Shown here piece after piece: positions 44,752 through 53,225 of a stretch of 64,000 nt of DNA. This DNA comes from Marispirochaeta sp963667435 (GTDB lineage Bacteria; Spirochaetota; Spirochaetia; JC444; Marispirochaetaceae). Position numbers and translations under genes: made by a program. Position 1 is the stretch's first letter, and the number at the start of each line of letters is the position of its first letter. The stretch is from NCBI GenBank assembly GCA_963667435.1, contig OY763414.1, positions 2,790,001 through 2,854,000 of the forward strand, in the 5' to 3' direction. Under the pieces are notes generated by a model. It saw only the letters and a list, made by a program, of their open reading frames with translations, was not told the DNA's origin and ran no database searches.

Positions 44752-45522
44752 TTATCTTTGTGATGCATGCCACTTTATGGCATAGCGTTCAACCAGAATT
44801 ATTAAGGTGTACATGGTTATTCCGAAGAATGCCGCCGTACCGATATATGCCCACGCCCGGGCCATCTGGGCCTGCTTCAGGGCGGTGGACAGTTCGAAGC
44901 CGATGCCGGCGAAGGAGGAGAAAAACTCACTGCAGATCGCCGCAATCATGCTCGATGTTGTACTTATTTTCATGGCGGTAAGAATGTTGGGTACCGCATT
45001 GGGCAGCCTCAGGTAGAAGAAGATCTCCTTCTTTGTGGCTGCATAGGATTTCATAAGATCCAGGGAGAAGGCCTTGAATACGTTGAAACCCCGGTAGGCG
45101 TTTATGGCCATGGCCGCCATGGTAAATACCGTGACAATTGCGATTTTAGAGCCCATGCCCATGCCGAACCAGTTGTTCATTACCGGTGCCAGGGCAATGA
45201 TGGGAATGGCGTTGAAGGCGGAAATAAGGGTAAGACCGCCGATACCCCAGACGGGAAAAACCGTGGCAATTACCGCAATTATGAAGCCCATGCTCGAACC
45301 GAGAATCAGTCCGATAAGGGCCTCGGCAACAGTAATAAGACTGTGGCGGAGAATAACGTCATGCTCCTTGAAGAATGTGCCCAATATTTCCGATGGTATC
45401 GGGAGCTGAAACTTCCGCAGGTGCATCATTAGGTGTACGCCGCCTTTCTCCCACCAGAGGAAAAAAAGAACACCGAAGAGTACGGGTAACAGAATATCGA
45501 AGAATTTTTCTACCTTGCTCAT
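44752..45522 (-). CDS. ABC transporter permease (SsuC/ThiX type), second copy
   Basis: A 256-residue membrane protein with six predicted helices and the BPD_transp_1 coupling region (KEIFFYLRLPNAVPNILTAMKI, the EAA-like loop). It starts two bases downstream of the other permease gene and presumably forms a heterodimer with it. Confidence 0.87.
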   Translation of the reverse strand: MSKVEKFFDILLPVLFGVLFFLWWEKGGVHLMMHLRKFQLPIPSEILGTFFKEHDVILRHSLITVAEALIGLILGSSMGFIIAVIATVFPVWGIGGLTLISAFNAIPIIALAPVMNNWFGMGMGSKIAIVTVFTMAAMAINAYRGFNVFKAFSLDLMKSYAATKKEIFFYLRLPNAVPNILTAMKISTTSSMIAAICSEFFSSFAGIGFELSTALKQAQMARAWAYIGTAAFFGITMYTLIILVERYAIKWHASQR

Positions 45523-45524
45523 GC

Positions 45525-46331
45525 TTATTGTCCTCCCTCTTTTTTAGCCAGTGCACTTTCCCAGGGTACCAGCAGCTTTTCAAGAATCAGAACAAAACCG
45601 AAAAAGCTCATTCCAAGTAAAGCTGCCATAATAACGGAGGCCCAGAAGAGGTGGGTTCCGTTGGCACCGTAGTAGAGGGTATAGAGAATTTTTACGCCGA
45701 TACCTTTGTCTGTACCCAGCATCTCCACCAGAATTGCCGCTGTAATTGACCGGGGTGCTGCTATCTTGAGTCCCACAAAGAGATTGGGAAGGGTGGAGGG
45801 CAGCATCAGCTTTGTGAACACTTCCGGCTTGCTTGCAGCGTAGGAGAACATCAGGTCGATCTGGTCCTTATCCACACTTTTTAGCCCGCTCAAGGTGTTA
45901 ACGGTAACCGGGAAGAAGGTAATAAAGGCTGCAATAATCACCCTGGCTGCATCGGGGTTGCGTACAATACTCCAGATAATGGGTGCAAGTCCGAGGATGG
46001 GAATCATCTGCGAGATGATTACATAGGGAAAGGTTACCTTCTCTACAATCCGGTTGTAGCTCATAAATACCGCCACCAGAAATCCGAACCCAGCTCCGAT
46101 AAGGAAACCGAAGAAGGCCTTGGAAACCGTTACCAGCCCGGAATCCAGCAGGGACCAGAGGTTGGCTATGAAGGTGGCGAATACGGTGTGCAGAAAGGGG
46201 AGTTTCTGCTTTGCCATGGTGTCGTGGATTACATCCTGCAGAAGCCATGCACCGGCTTCCCAGAGCAGGATAATTGCAAGAATCCACACTGCGGTGGTCA
46301 GCCATTTCTGGCTGCGGGCATTAATGACCAT
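45525..46331 (-). CDS. ABC transporter permease (SsuC/ThiX type), first copy
   Basis: A 268-residue paralogue of the next permease with the same fold; its EAA-like loop reads KPEVFTKLMLPSTLPNLFVGLKI. It overlaps the ATPase gene by 11 bases. Two different permeases in one transporter are found in some pyrimidine-type systems of this family. Confidence 0.87.
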   Translation of the reverse strand: MVINARSQKWLTTAVWILAIILLWEAGAWLLQDVIHDTMAKQKLPFLHTVFATFIANLWSLLDSGLVTVSKAFFGFLIGAGFGFLVAVFMSYNRIVEKVTFPYVIISQMIPILGLAPIIWSIVRNPDAARVIIAAFITFFPVTVNTLSGLKSVDKDQIDLMFSYAASKPEVFTKLMLPSTLPNLFVGLKIAAPRSITAAILVEMLGTDKGIGVKILYTLYYGANGTHLFWASVIMAALLGMSFFGFVLILEKLLVPWESALAKKEGGQ

Positions 46332-47139
46332 TCTCGCCCTCCTCGAAGCTGTCCCGGATCTTTGCCACCAGAGAATAAAACTCAGGGGTGTCCCGCATTT
46401 CGGCTGTTCTCGGCCGGGGCAGATCGATATCGATTACCGCGGAAAGACGTCCCGGATGAGCGGAAAGCACAAAGACCTTTTCCGAAAGGAATACGGACTC
46501 GGGAATATTATGGGTAACAAAGAGGATGGTTTTTCCTGTCTTCTGCCAGATTTTAAGCAGGTCTTCATTGAGCCGTTCCCGGGTAAACTCATCCAGGGCG
46601 GAGAAGGGTTCATCCATTAAGAGAATTTCAGGATCCATGGCCAGGGCCCTGGCAATACCCACCCGCTGCTGCATTCCGCCGGAGAGCTGGTATGGGTGCA
46701 TATCCGCACAGTGGCTTAAGCCCACCAGATCGAGCATCTCCATTGCGCGCTCTTCCTGCTCTTTTTTCTTCCATTTAAGAAGTTCCAGGGGAAGGCAGAT
46801 ATTCTTTTTTACTGTACGCCAGTCATACAGAACAGGGCTCTGGAACACAATGCCGTACTGGTGCTGAAGGCGTATCTCCCTCGGTGTTTTTCCGGAGATG
46901 GTTACAATACCCGAAGTGGGCTTCAGGAGGTCTGCAATAATTCTCAGAATGGTGGTCTTACCGCATCCCGAGGGACCAAGAAGACTGATAAACTCTCCAT
47001 TAAGTATATTGAGACTTACACCGTTCAGGGCGGTGGTTATCTCCCCGGTATTATTGGTGTACTGCATTTCAATGTTTTTAAGGTGAATGTCGTCTTTTAC
47101 TTTCTTTTTTTCCATGGGTTCGGTACTAACTGTGCTCAT
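46321..47139 (-). CDS. ABC transporter ATPase (SsuB/ThiZ/TauB type)
   Basis: A 272-residue nitrate/sulfonate/pyrimidine-type ATPase: Walker A GPSGCGKTT, signature LSGGMQQRVGIARAL, Walker B ILLMDEPFSALDE, switch His in FVTHNIPE. The ATG at 47139 is preceded by GAGGTCAGG and overlaps the nitrilase-family gene by 14 bases, so translation is probably coupled. Confidence 0.92.
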   Translation of the reverse strand: MSTVSTEPMEKKKVKDDIHLKNIEMQYTNNTGEITTALNGVSLNILNGEFISLLGPSGCGKTTILRIIADLLKPTSGIVTISGKTPREIRLQHQYGIVFQSPVLYDWRTVKKNICLPLELLKWKKKEQEERAMEMLDLVGLSHCADMHPYQLSGGMQQRVGIARALAMDPEILLMDEPFSALDEFTRERLNEDLLKIWQKTGKTILFVTHNIPESVFLSEKVFVLSAHPGRLSAVIDIDLPRPRTAEMRDTPEFYSLVAKIRDSFEEGENGH

Positions 47140-48073
47140 GGCCTGACCTCGTGCTGAGATTTTTCCACTCACTGCTGGAGAGGATTTCGTTATACATTTT
47201 TACGTAGAGCTCCGGACGCCAGTCGGGCTCTCCGATTTTTTCGTTATGTTTAAACAGATGGGTAAAGGTGTTGTGTTCCGAAAGGCTCAGGTCGATGGAT
47301 GCGGTGTACATCTCCTGAGAATCACTGCCTTCCGCGTAGAAAGGGTATCCGGCGAAGTATTTCACATCACCGATGTTACCGGCGGGGCCTGCAATACTGC
47401 TTCCGCCGATGAAGTAGTTCTCCCTGTCCCATCCGGCAAGATTGGCGGAGGCAACGTATATGGGGCTGGTAATTACCAGGGCTTCCAGCTGGGTCTGAAC
47501 CATTCTGCCGGGAACAGCCGAAGCACAACAGGCGGTGGGGTTTATAAAGAGCCTGCATCCCTTTGCCGATGCCCAGCGGACAATCTCGGGGAAAGCATAA
47601 AAGTCGTAACAGATTGCCACTCCCACCGGCCCCCAGGGGGTCTGAAACAGGGTGGGGTAATCGCCACGGGTTGCCCAGGTGGGTTCGTTTTCGGGAAGGT
47701 GAAGCTTGCGGCAGCTGGTAATGGTTCCGTCGGGAGCGCAGATCGCCGCGCTGTTGTACACTCTGGCCGGGTCTTTTTTATCCTGTTCAGGCAGGCCGAA
47801 GACCACATAAATGCAGAGTTCCTGTGCAAGTTCGGAAACTGTTTCGGTGGATTTGCCGGGGATTGTCTCTGCGAGACGCACATGCATTTTGCTGTTGAAC
47901 TCAATTTCAGGTTCCGGATCATAGCCGCAAAGGGCAAGTTCGGGGAGGATAACCATATCGGAACCTGCGCGGGCGGCAGCTTTTACATAGCTGCAGATAC
48001 GCTCAAGGTTGAGATCCTTGTTTCCCCATACTGCTCTGAAGTTGACAACAGAAAGATTGATCACATGTTCCAT
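47126..48073 (-). CDS. carbon-nitrogen hydrolase (nitrilase superfamily), putative amidase/ureidopropionase
   Basis: A 315-residue amidase with the Glu-Lys-Cys triad: Glu in LPELALCGYDP, Lys in CRKLHLPENE and Cys in GVAICYDFYAFPE. The superfamily includes beta-ureidopropionase, N-carbamoylputrescine amidase and aliphatic amidases. First gene of an operon with a pyrimidine-type ABC importer and under the proposed operator, it plausibly hydrolyses a carbamoyl or amide product of ring opening, alongside or instead of the M20 carbamoylase. The ATG at 48073 has GGAGG 12 bases upstream; a GTG at 48094 is an alternative. The exact substrate is not shown by sequence. Confidence 0.82.
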   Translation of the reverse strand: MEHVINLSVVNFRAVWGNKDLNLERICSYVKAAARAGSDMVILPELALCGYDPEPEIEFNSKMHVRLAETIPGKSTETVSELAQELCIYVVFGLPEQDKKDPARVYNSAAICAPDGTITSCRKLHLPENEPTWATRGDYPTLFQTPWGPVGVAICYDFYAFPEIVRWASAKGCRLFINPTACCASAVPGRMVQTQLEALVITSPIYVASANLAGWDRENYFIGGSSIAGPAGNIGDVKYFAGYPFYAEGSDSQEMYTASIDLSLSEHNTFTHLFKHNEKIGEPDWRPELYVKMYNEILSSSEWKNLSTRSGHEHS

Positions 48074-48161
48074 ATGGACGCGGTTCCTCCACACACGAAG
48101 ACAGCCTTACCAGCATTAATCTTCATTAGAAACCGATACTATGAATTGCAGATTGCATTCA

Positions 48162-48179
48162 AAAGGACATGTGTCCTCA
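48162..48179 (-). promoter_or_regulatory. candidate Crp/Fnr-type operator upstream of the nitrilase-ABC operon
   Basis: Read on the reverse strand: TGAGGACA, spacer CA, TGTCCTTT. The core AGGACA-NN-TGTCCT is a perfect palindrome, and the promoter-proximal half is the ideal TGTCCTTT. A TAGTAT -10 box (reverse strand, 48141-48136) lies 20 bases further. Confidence 0.75.
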
Positions 48180-48276
48180 TTTATGGAAATATTTTACAAT
48201 TATTAAACTTGATTTTACCTTTTAGTATAAAATCTTCAAGAAATATACCTAAATGTAAAAGAATTGAAAAATCAGT

Positions 48277-48987
48277 CTATAATTCCGCTTCTTCTATCAT
48301 GGAAGAGAGCAGTTCGTACTGTTTCTGGTTGATGGAGATATAATGGCCGTGCTGGGAAATGACATTTTTTTTCTTCATTTTGTTAATGCAGCGATTAACG
48401 GTTTTTACGCTGATGCGGGTTTCGTCCGCAAGCTGATGCCGGGGAATCTTCAGGGTGCATACCCCGTCCACCGACTGGGTTTCAAAATAATGAATAAACT
48501 GGTAGGCCAGACGTATCTCCCCGGGAAAAAAAAGGAAGGTACGGTCCTTGGATACCTGCCGTATGATTGTTTTTACATAGTTGGTGGTAAAGGTGAAAAG
48601 TGCGGAATTGCTGGCCTTCATCCACTCCATAAACCTGTCAGATGGAATGGAAATATAAAAACAGCGGGTTTCACATACAATTGATCCCCGGTAGAGGGGG
48701 ATATCGGCAAAACACTCCGCAGCGCCGATAAAATGGGGAGGCTCAACCTTGTCTATGGTGTAGAGGATCCCATTCTGCAGCTCATTTTCTATGCGGATGG
48801 TTCCCTCAAGAAGAATTATAACTATGTCGCAGGGGTCGCCGGAGTAGATCAGAAAGGAGTCGGTTTCTGCGGAATCAAACTGACTGGCCGATTCCACTCC
48901 CGGAGGCATGGTATTCAGCAGCTTGATTATAAAATCCGCAACCGGTTTACAGCGAATATGAGAAGCGGCTTTTGCTTTTAAATCCAT
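48277..48987 (-). CDS. Crp/Fnr-family transcriptional regulator
   Basis: A 236-residue protein with an N-terminal cyclic-nucleotide-binding-like beta roll (about 25-140; ILLEGTIRIEN and PPHFIGAAE) and a C-terminal Crp-type HTH (about 175-225; IPRHQLADETRISVKTVNRC). The Fnr four-cysteine cluster site is absent, and the Crp cAMP-contact motif is not clear, so the ligand is unknown. In the recognition helix SVKTVNR, a Lys stands where Crp and Fnr have the Glu that reads their TGTGA or TTGAT half-sites, suggesting a different DNA target. It lies between the nitrilase operon and udp, amid the proposed operators, and no operator was seen before its own start. Confidence 0.88.
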   Translation of the reverse strand: MDLKAKAASHIRCKPVADFIIKLLNTMPPGVESASQFDSAETDSFLIYSGDPCDIVIILLEGTIRIENELQNGILYTIDKVEPPHFIGAAECFADIPLYRGSIVCETRCFYISIPSDRFMEWMKASNSALFTFTTNYVKTIIRQVSKDRTFLFFPGEIRLAYQFIHYFETQSVDGVCTLKIPRHQLADETRISVKTVNRCINKMKKKNVISQHGHYISINQKQYELLSSMIEEAEL

Positions 48988-49067
48988 CCTGGGTATCCTG
49001 AATCCACAACAGTAGTAACTTTATCAAAAACGGGCTCAGATTGCTACATCAGGATGGAATCTTATAT

Positions 49068-49832
49068 TTACTTCGCCTCTTTGGCGATCACAATTCTTAA
49101 GGCTTCTATGGCGGTAATAATTGCCTGTTCGGTATCGGTTACCCGGATAATCCCGCTGTTTTCAAGCTTTTCCCGTTCCTTGTTCCGGCACAGAAGCAGA
49201 ACTGTGGCACAGCGAACCCGTAGAACGGAGGCAACAATAAACAGGGTGGCGGATTCCATTTCGGAGGCTATGGCGCCGGCCCGTTTCCAGGCTTCCCATT
49301 TATACAGCAGTTCAGCACTTGCGGGCATGCGTTCGGGATCGTGCTGACCGTAGTAGGAATCCTTGCACTCAACAATACCGGTGTGGCTGGTAAAGCTTAA
49401 GTTTTCCGCAGACTCAATCAGGGCGGATACCAGACCATGATCAGGTACAGCCGGGAACTCAATGGGAACATATTCGTTTCCGGTTCCGTCTTTACGGATG
49501 GCACCGGTGGGAATAATAAGGCTTCCCGTGTCGATAGTGCTGTCTATGGCTCCGCTGGTGCCAACCCGGATGAAGGTATGAGCTCCAAGCATTACCAGCT
49601 CTTCCATGGCGATGGAAGCGGAAGGTCCGCCGATCCCGGTGCTGGTTACACTTACTTTTGTGCCGTTGATGGTTCCGGTATAGGTAACGTATTCCCGTTT
49701 TGTTGCTATATGCACAGGATTTTCGAGTTTTGCAGCGATTTTTTCTACTCTGCCAGGGTCTCCGGTGAGGATAACATAACCGCCGATTTCTCCCATGGCA
49801 CAGCCAATATGGTGCATTCGCTCTAATTCCAT
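49068..49832 (-). CDS. udp: uridine phosphorylase
   Basis: A 254-residue nucleoside phosphorylase: phosphate-binding GDPGRVEKIA near the N-terminus, TGIGGPSASIAMEELV, RVGTSGAI, and the uridine phosphorylase/MTAN motif ASEMESATLF with the ribose-binding Glu-Met-Glu. It splits uridine (or deoxyuridine and analogues) with phosphate into uracil and ribose-1-phosphate. It is divergent from the ECF transporter gene and shares its intergenic region, which carries an operator copy. It provides the link from nucleoside import to free pyrimidine for the PreA route. Confidence 0.92.
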   Translation of the reverse strand: MELERMHHIGCAMGEIGGYVILTGDPGRVEKIAAKLENPVHIATKREYVTYTGTINGTKVSVTSTGIGGPSASIAMEELVMLGAHTFIRVGTSGAIDSTIDTGSLIIPTGAIRKDGTGNEYVPIEFPAVPDHGLVSALIESAENLSFTSHTGIVECKDSYYGQHDPERMPASAELLYKWEAWKRAGAIASEMESATLFIVASVLRVRCATVLLLCRNKEREKLENSGIIRVTDTEQAIITAIEALRIVIAKEAK

Positions 49833-49925
49833 TTTTCCTTTTACTCCAAAATTCGTATGGTTTTTTGCCGAACCGATAGTTTCTCAGCCTGCATAGACAG
49901 TATAAAAGCGAGAAAAAAAATTAAA

Positions 49926-49943
49926 AAAGGCCATTTGACCTTT
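49926..49943 (+). promoter_or_regulatory. candidate Crp/Fnr-type operator between udp and the ECF operon
   Basis: AAAGGCCA, spacer TT, TGACCTTT: 14 of 16 half-site bases match the ideal. Facing the ECF genes, a TACTTT -10 box starts at 49964, 20 bases after the site. An alternative TTGACC/TATACC promoter overlaps the site itself. Being near-symmetric and in a divergent region, it could also affect udp. Confidence 0.7.
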
Positions 49944-50016
49944 TTAGCATATTTGTTATACCGTACTTTCATTGCAGAATCTTCAAAAAAAATAGCTTGT
50001 AGGGAGATGATTAACA

Positions 50017-50637
50017 ATGGATGCTACCACGAAGAAGTATTCTATCAAGACGGATTTCACCATGTTGTCGATTCTGCTTGTACCAATAGCAGTCGCTCTG
50101 AACTTTATCGGGTCTCAGATAGCCCACGCGCTGAAATTGCCGCTCTATCTGGATACCATCGGTACGGTTCTGGTTGCCCTTCTGTGCGGCCCCTGGGTTG
50201 GTGCTGTTGGCGGATTACTGACAAACCTGATGACGGGAATAACCAACCCTGTCAGCATCGCTTTTGCCCCGGTTAACATTGCAGTTGGTCTTGTAACTGG
50301 ATTCCTGGCACGGAAGAACATGTTCAGTGTCTGGTGGAAATGGGTAATCTCCATGCTCCTCATGGCTCTGGCATCTCTCATTGTTGCAACACCTATTGTT
50401 GTAATTGTATTCGGTGGAGTTACCGGTTCCGGTTCTTCTCTTATAGCAGCTACGATGATGGCTTCCGGGACGAAAGTTTTGAATGCAGTTCTTAGTACGG
50501 AACTGGTGTTCACCTGTACCGACAGGGCAATTGCCTTCTTTATTACATGGCTGGTTGTCCGGGTAATTCCTGCAAGAACCCTGGTAAAATACCCATGTGG
50601 TGAGAATTACATCAAATCAGAGTCTGCAGAGGCATAA
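50017..50637 (+). CDS. ECF transporter substrate-binding (S) component
   Basis: A 206-residue membrane protein with about six helices and the S-component pattern of small, Gly/Ala-rich helices (LDTIGTVLVALLCGPWVGAV; TNPVSIAFAPVNIAVGLVTGF). Substrate cannot be read from sequence. I recall a C. difficile family (CD3073 type) of S components encoded beside the TudS-related CD3072 desulfidase, and this protein seems to belong there; I could not check this. Here the desulfidase homologue lies 36 kb away but under the same type of operator. Predicted cargo is therefore a thiopyrimidine or (thio)nucleoside. GGGAG precedes the ATG by ten bases. Confidence 0.78.
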   Translation: MDATTKKYSIKTDFTMLSILLVPIAVALNFIGSQIAHALKLPLYLDTIGTVLVALLCGPWVGAVGGLLTNLMTGITNPVSIAFAPVNIAVGLVTGFLARKNMFSVWWKWVISMLLMALASLIVATPIVVIVFGGVTGSGSSLIAATMMASGTKVLNAVLSTELVFTCTDRAIAFFITWLVVRVIPARTLVKYPCGENYIKSESAEA

Positions 50638-50731
50638 GCTTACTTAGGAATGATTGTAAGGAGCGAATCGATGTACTTGGATGCAGCAGAATACGGAGTT
50701 CCATGCAGGAACTTTGCAGGGACGGTGGTGA

Positions 50732-51523
50732 ATGTATAGAGACCGCCTCCAGCTGAACAAGAAGAATGTGCTGGCAGCATTGTATCCTACGGCAAAACTG
50801 TGGATAGTTCTTTTGTACTGCCTGAGTACATTGATTCTTTCTTCCATCAAGGTGGACGGGTATCCCTTCTACCTGATTGGGTTTTATCTCTGTATTCCCA
50901 TCCTGTTTCTTGCCAGCGGAATAGGAATAAAAGCAATCAAACTGTTTATTCCGGTATTCTGGCTCGGTGGTGCCATTCTGTTTGTGCAGACCTTTGTAAT
51001 TCCCGGTGAGGTTGTACTGTATCAGTATAAGTTTATCAGGATTTATAAATATGGAATGCAGCATGGGTTGTTCCTCTGTTTTCTTATTCTGAATTTTGCC
51101 GGTATTATTCTCTGGTTATTTCAGACCACCGAACATCGGGAGCTGTCCCGGGCTATGGAAAAGAGCGGAATGAGTGACAAGGCTGCATTCGTCTTTCTTT
51201 CTACCCTGCAGATGATTGAGATTCTGGGGAGCAAATCGAAGGTGATTATGAATGCCCAGCGGGCCCGCGGGGTGGAAACCGAGGGTAATATAATTGTGCG
51301 GTTTAAAGCCTTTGTTCCGGCGCTTATTCCCCTGGTGTTAGGTGCCATTACCAATACCGAGGAACGTGTACTTACCCTGGAATGCCGCGGGTTTGATGTG
51401 GTCGGGAAAAAGACCCGTCTTTTTGATATCAGCAGAACAGGCAAGGAACCTCTGGCCCTGGCCTTTGCAGGTATTATATTCGCTGCTCTTCTTGTCTGGA
51501 GGATAATGCTGTGGGTTCTGTAA
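50732..51523 (+). CDS. ecfT: ECF transporter transmembrane protein EcfT
   Basis: A 263-residue CbiQ-family membrane protein with about five to six helices. The two coupling-helix ARG-type motifs are seen in NAQRARGVE and ALECRGFD (here TLECRGFD). It overlaps EcfA1 by 13 bases. It links the S component to the two ATPases. Confidence 0.9.
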   Translation: MYRDRLQLNKKNVLAALYPTAKLWIVLLYCLSTLILSSIKVDGYPFYLIGFYLCIPILFLASGIGIKAIKLFIPVFWLGGAILFVQTFVIPGEVVLYQYKFIRIYKYGMQHGLFLCFLILNFAGIILWLFQTTEHRELSRAMEKSGMSDKAAFVFLSTLQMIEILGSKSKVIMNAQRARGVETEGNIIVRFKAFVPALIPLVLGAITNTEERVLTLECRGFDVVGKKTRLFDISRTGKEPLALAFAGIIFAALLVWRIMLWVL

Positions 51524-52374
51524 TAGAGCTTAAGAATGTGAACTACTGCTATCCTCTGTGTAAGAAGCCTGCAGTAAAGGATTTTAATATTTCCATTGAG
51601 GAAGGGAAATTTTATGGAATTGTCGGAGTAAACGGATCCGGCAAAACAACCCTTTGTTCCCTCGTCCGGGGTTTTGCTCCGGGTTTCTACAAGGGCAAGC
51701 TGGAAGGCGAGGTCCTTGTTGGGGGCAAGCCTACAGTTGACTACGGTCCCGGTGAACTTGCCCTGAAGATCGGCTATGTTTTTCAGAATCCCTTTAACCA
51801 GATAAGCGGTGTAAAAAGCACGGTTTTCGAAGAGGTTGCTTTCGGGCTGGAGAACTTCGGTGTAGATCTGGATGAGATTGAAGAGCGGGTTATGGATGTT
51901 ATGAAGCTGACTGATATTTTTCAGCTGGCGGAAAAAAACCCCTTTGAACTTTCCGGAGGACAGGTGCAGCGTATGGCCCTGGCGTCGGCGATTGTTCTAA
52001 AACCGGAAATTTTCATTATCGATGAGCCAACATCCCAGCTTGATCCTGAAGGAACAGAGAGTGTATTCCGCATTATCAGTGACATGAAGGCGGAAAAGAA
52101 AACGGTGCTTCTGGTTGAGCATAAAGTTGACCTGATTGCCGAGTATGCCGATGAAGTGCTGGTCCTCGATGATGGAGAGCTGATTGCATCCGGACCGACC
52201 CAGGAGGTCTTTTCTGATATGTCTCTGCTGGACAGGAATGTCGAACTGCCCCAGGTCGCGCTGTTAGGCAGCGAGCTTGTTAAACGAGGACTTCCTCTAA
52301 ATTATATTCCCATAACACAGCGGCAGGCTGAGGACGTAATCGGTAATGCTCTTGCTGTACGAGGTACTGCCTGA
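51511..52374 (+). CDS. ecfA1: ECF transporter ATPase EcfA1
   Basis: A 287-residue ATPase with a GTG start: Walker A GVNGSGKTT, Q-loop VFQNPFNQ, signature LSGGQVQRMALA, Walker B IFIIDEPTSQLD, switch His LLVEHK. All motifs are canonical. It overlaps the second ATPase by one base. Confidence 0.92.
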   Translation: MGSVIELKNVNYCYPLCKKPAVKDFNISIEEGKFYGIVGVNGSGKTTLCSLVRGFAPGFYKGKLEGEVLVGGKPTVDYGPGELALKIGYVFQNPFNQISGVKSTVFEEVAFGLENFGVDLDEIEERVMDVMKLTDIFQLAEKNPFELSGGQVQRMALASAIVLKPEIFIIDEPTSQLDPEGTESVFRIISDMKAEKKTVLLVEHKVDLIAEYADEVLVLDDGELIASGPTQEVFSDMSLLDRNVELPQVALLGSELVKRGLPLNYIPITQRQAEDVIGNALAVRGTA

Positions 52375-53189
52375 TGTCCTATATCAAACTTATCGATACC
52401 AGTTTTTCCTATCCCAACGGATTCCTTGCGGTGGATTCCATTAATCTTGAGATTGAGCAGGGCGAGAATATCGCCATTGTCGGTCAGAATGGTGCAGGCA
52501 AAACCACCACAGTAAAGATGCTGAATGGGCTTCTTCTTCCCTCTTCCGGGGATATCGTTGTGGACGGACAGAATACAAAAGAGCACACCACAGCGGAGAT
52601 GAGCCGCCTGGTGGGCTATGTCTTTCAGAATCCCGACGACCAGATTTTTCATTCCACCATCTACGATGAAGTAGCCTTCGGCCCCAAGAAACTGCGTCGG
52701 GAGCCGGAATGGACGGAGCGCATGGTTCTTGAAGCCCTGGAAATTACCGGGATGCTGGATAAGAAGAATGAAAACCCCTACGACCTGCCTTTCTCCACCC
52801 GCAAGTTTGTCACCATAGCTGCCATTATAGCCATGGACTCTCCTGTAATGGTTTTTGATGAGCCCACCGCAGGGCAGGATATTTCCGGAAACCGGCAGCT
52901 TGAACAGATACTGCAAAAGCTTAAGGCAAAGGGGAAAACCCTCATTACCATCTCCCATGACATGGAGTTTGTGGCAAACAATTTCTCCAGGGTTGTGGTT
53001 ATGGCCAATAAAAAGATTGTCTGCAGCGGAACGCCCCGGGAAGTCTTCTGGAACTTCGATGCCATGGAGACTGCCATGATAAAACAGCCCTATATCAGCC
53101 AGCTCTGCGGAAGTCTGAAGGTCGGGGATAATCCGGTAAAAATGGATGAAGCTATTCAGGCTATTCTTAGTGCCGCCGGACTTGTATAG
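52374..53189 (+). CDS. ecfA2: ECF transporter ATPase EcfA2, degenerate signature motif
   Basis: A 271-residue ATPase: Walker A GQNGAGKTT, Q-loop VFQNPDDQ, Walker B VMVFDEPTAGQD and switch His ISHDMEF are canonical, but the LSGGQ signature is replaced by LPFSTRKFVTIAA. One of the two composite ATP sites is therefore non-standard, as in other asymmetric ABC transporters. It ends the ECF operon. No terminator hairpin is evident before the next gene, 36 bases on. Confidence 0.9.
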   Translation: MSYIKLIDTSFSYPNGFLAVDSINLEIEQGENIAIVGQNGAGKTTTVKMLNGLLLPSSGDIVVDGQNTKEHTTAEMSRLVGYVFQNPDDQIFHSTIYDEVAFGPKKLRREPEWTERMVLEALEITGMLDKKNENPYDLPFSTRKFVTIAAIIAMDSPVMVFDEPTAGQDISGNRQLEQILQKLKAKGKTLITISHDMEFVANNFSRVVVMANKKIVCSGTPREVFWNFDAMETAMIKQPYISQLCGSLKVGDNPVKMDEAIQAILSAAGLV

Positions 53190-53225
53190 ATTTTTTCACC
53201 TGATTTAACTATTCTCCTTATTTAC

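Noticed and set aside
44726..48161. Thiamine (TPP) riboswitch ahead of the NMT1/THI5-type transporter operon
   Set aside because: No conserved TPP riboswitch core (CUGAGA ... ACCUGAUC-type elements) was seen upstream of the operon; the operator and pyrimidine context give a better explanation.
47246..48343. Forward open frame of 365 residues opposite the nitrilase-family gene
   Set aside because: Antisense to a gene with a complete Glu-Lys-Cys triad, and it runs through the operator region.
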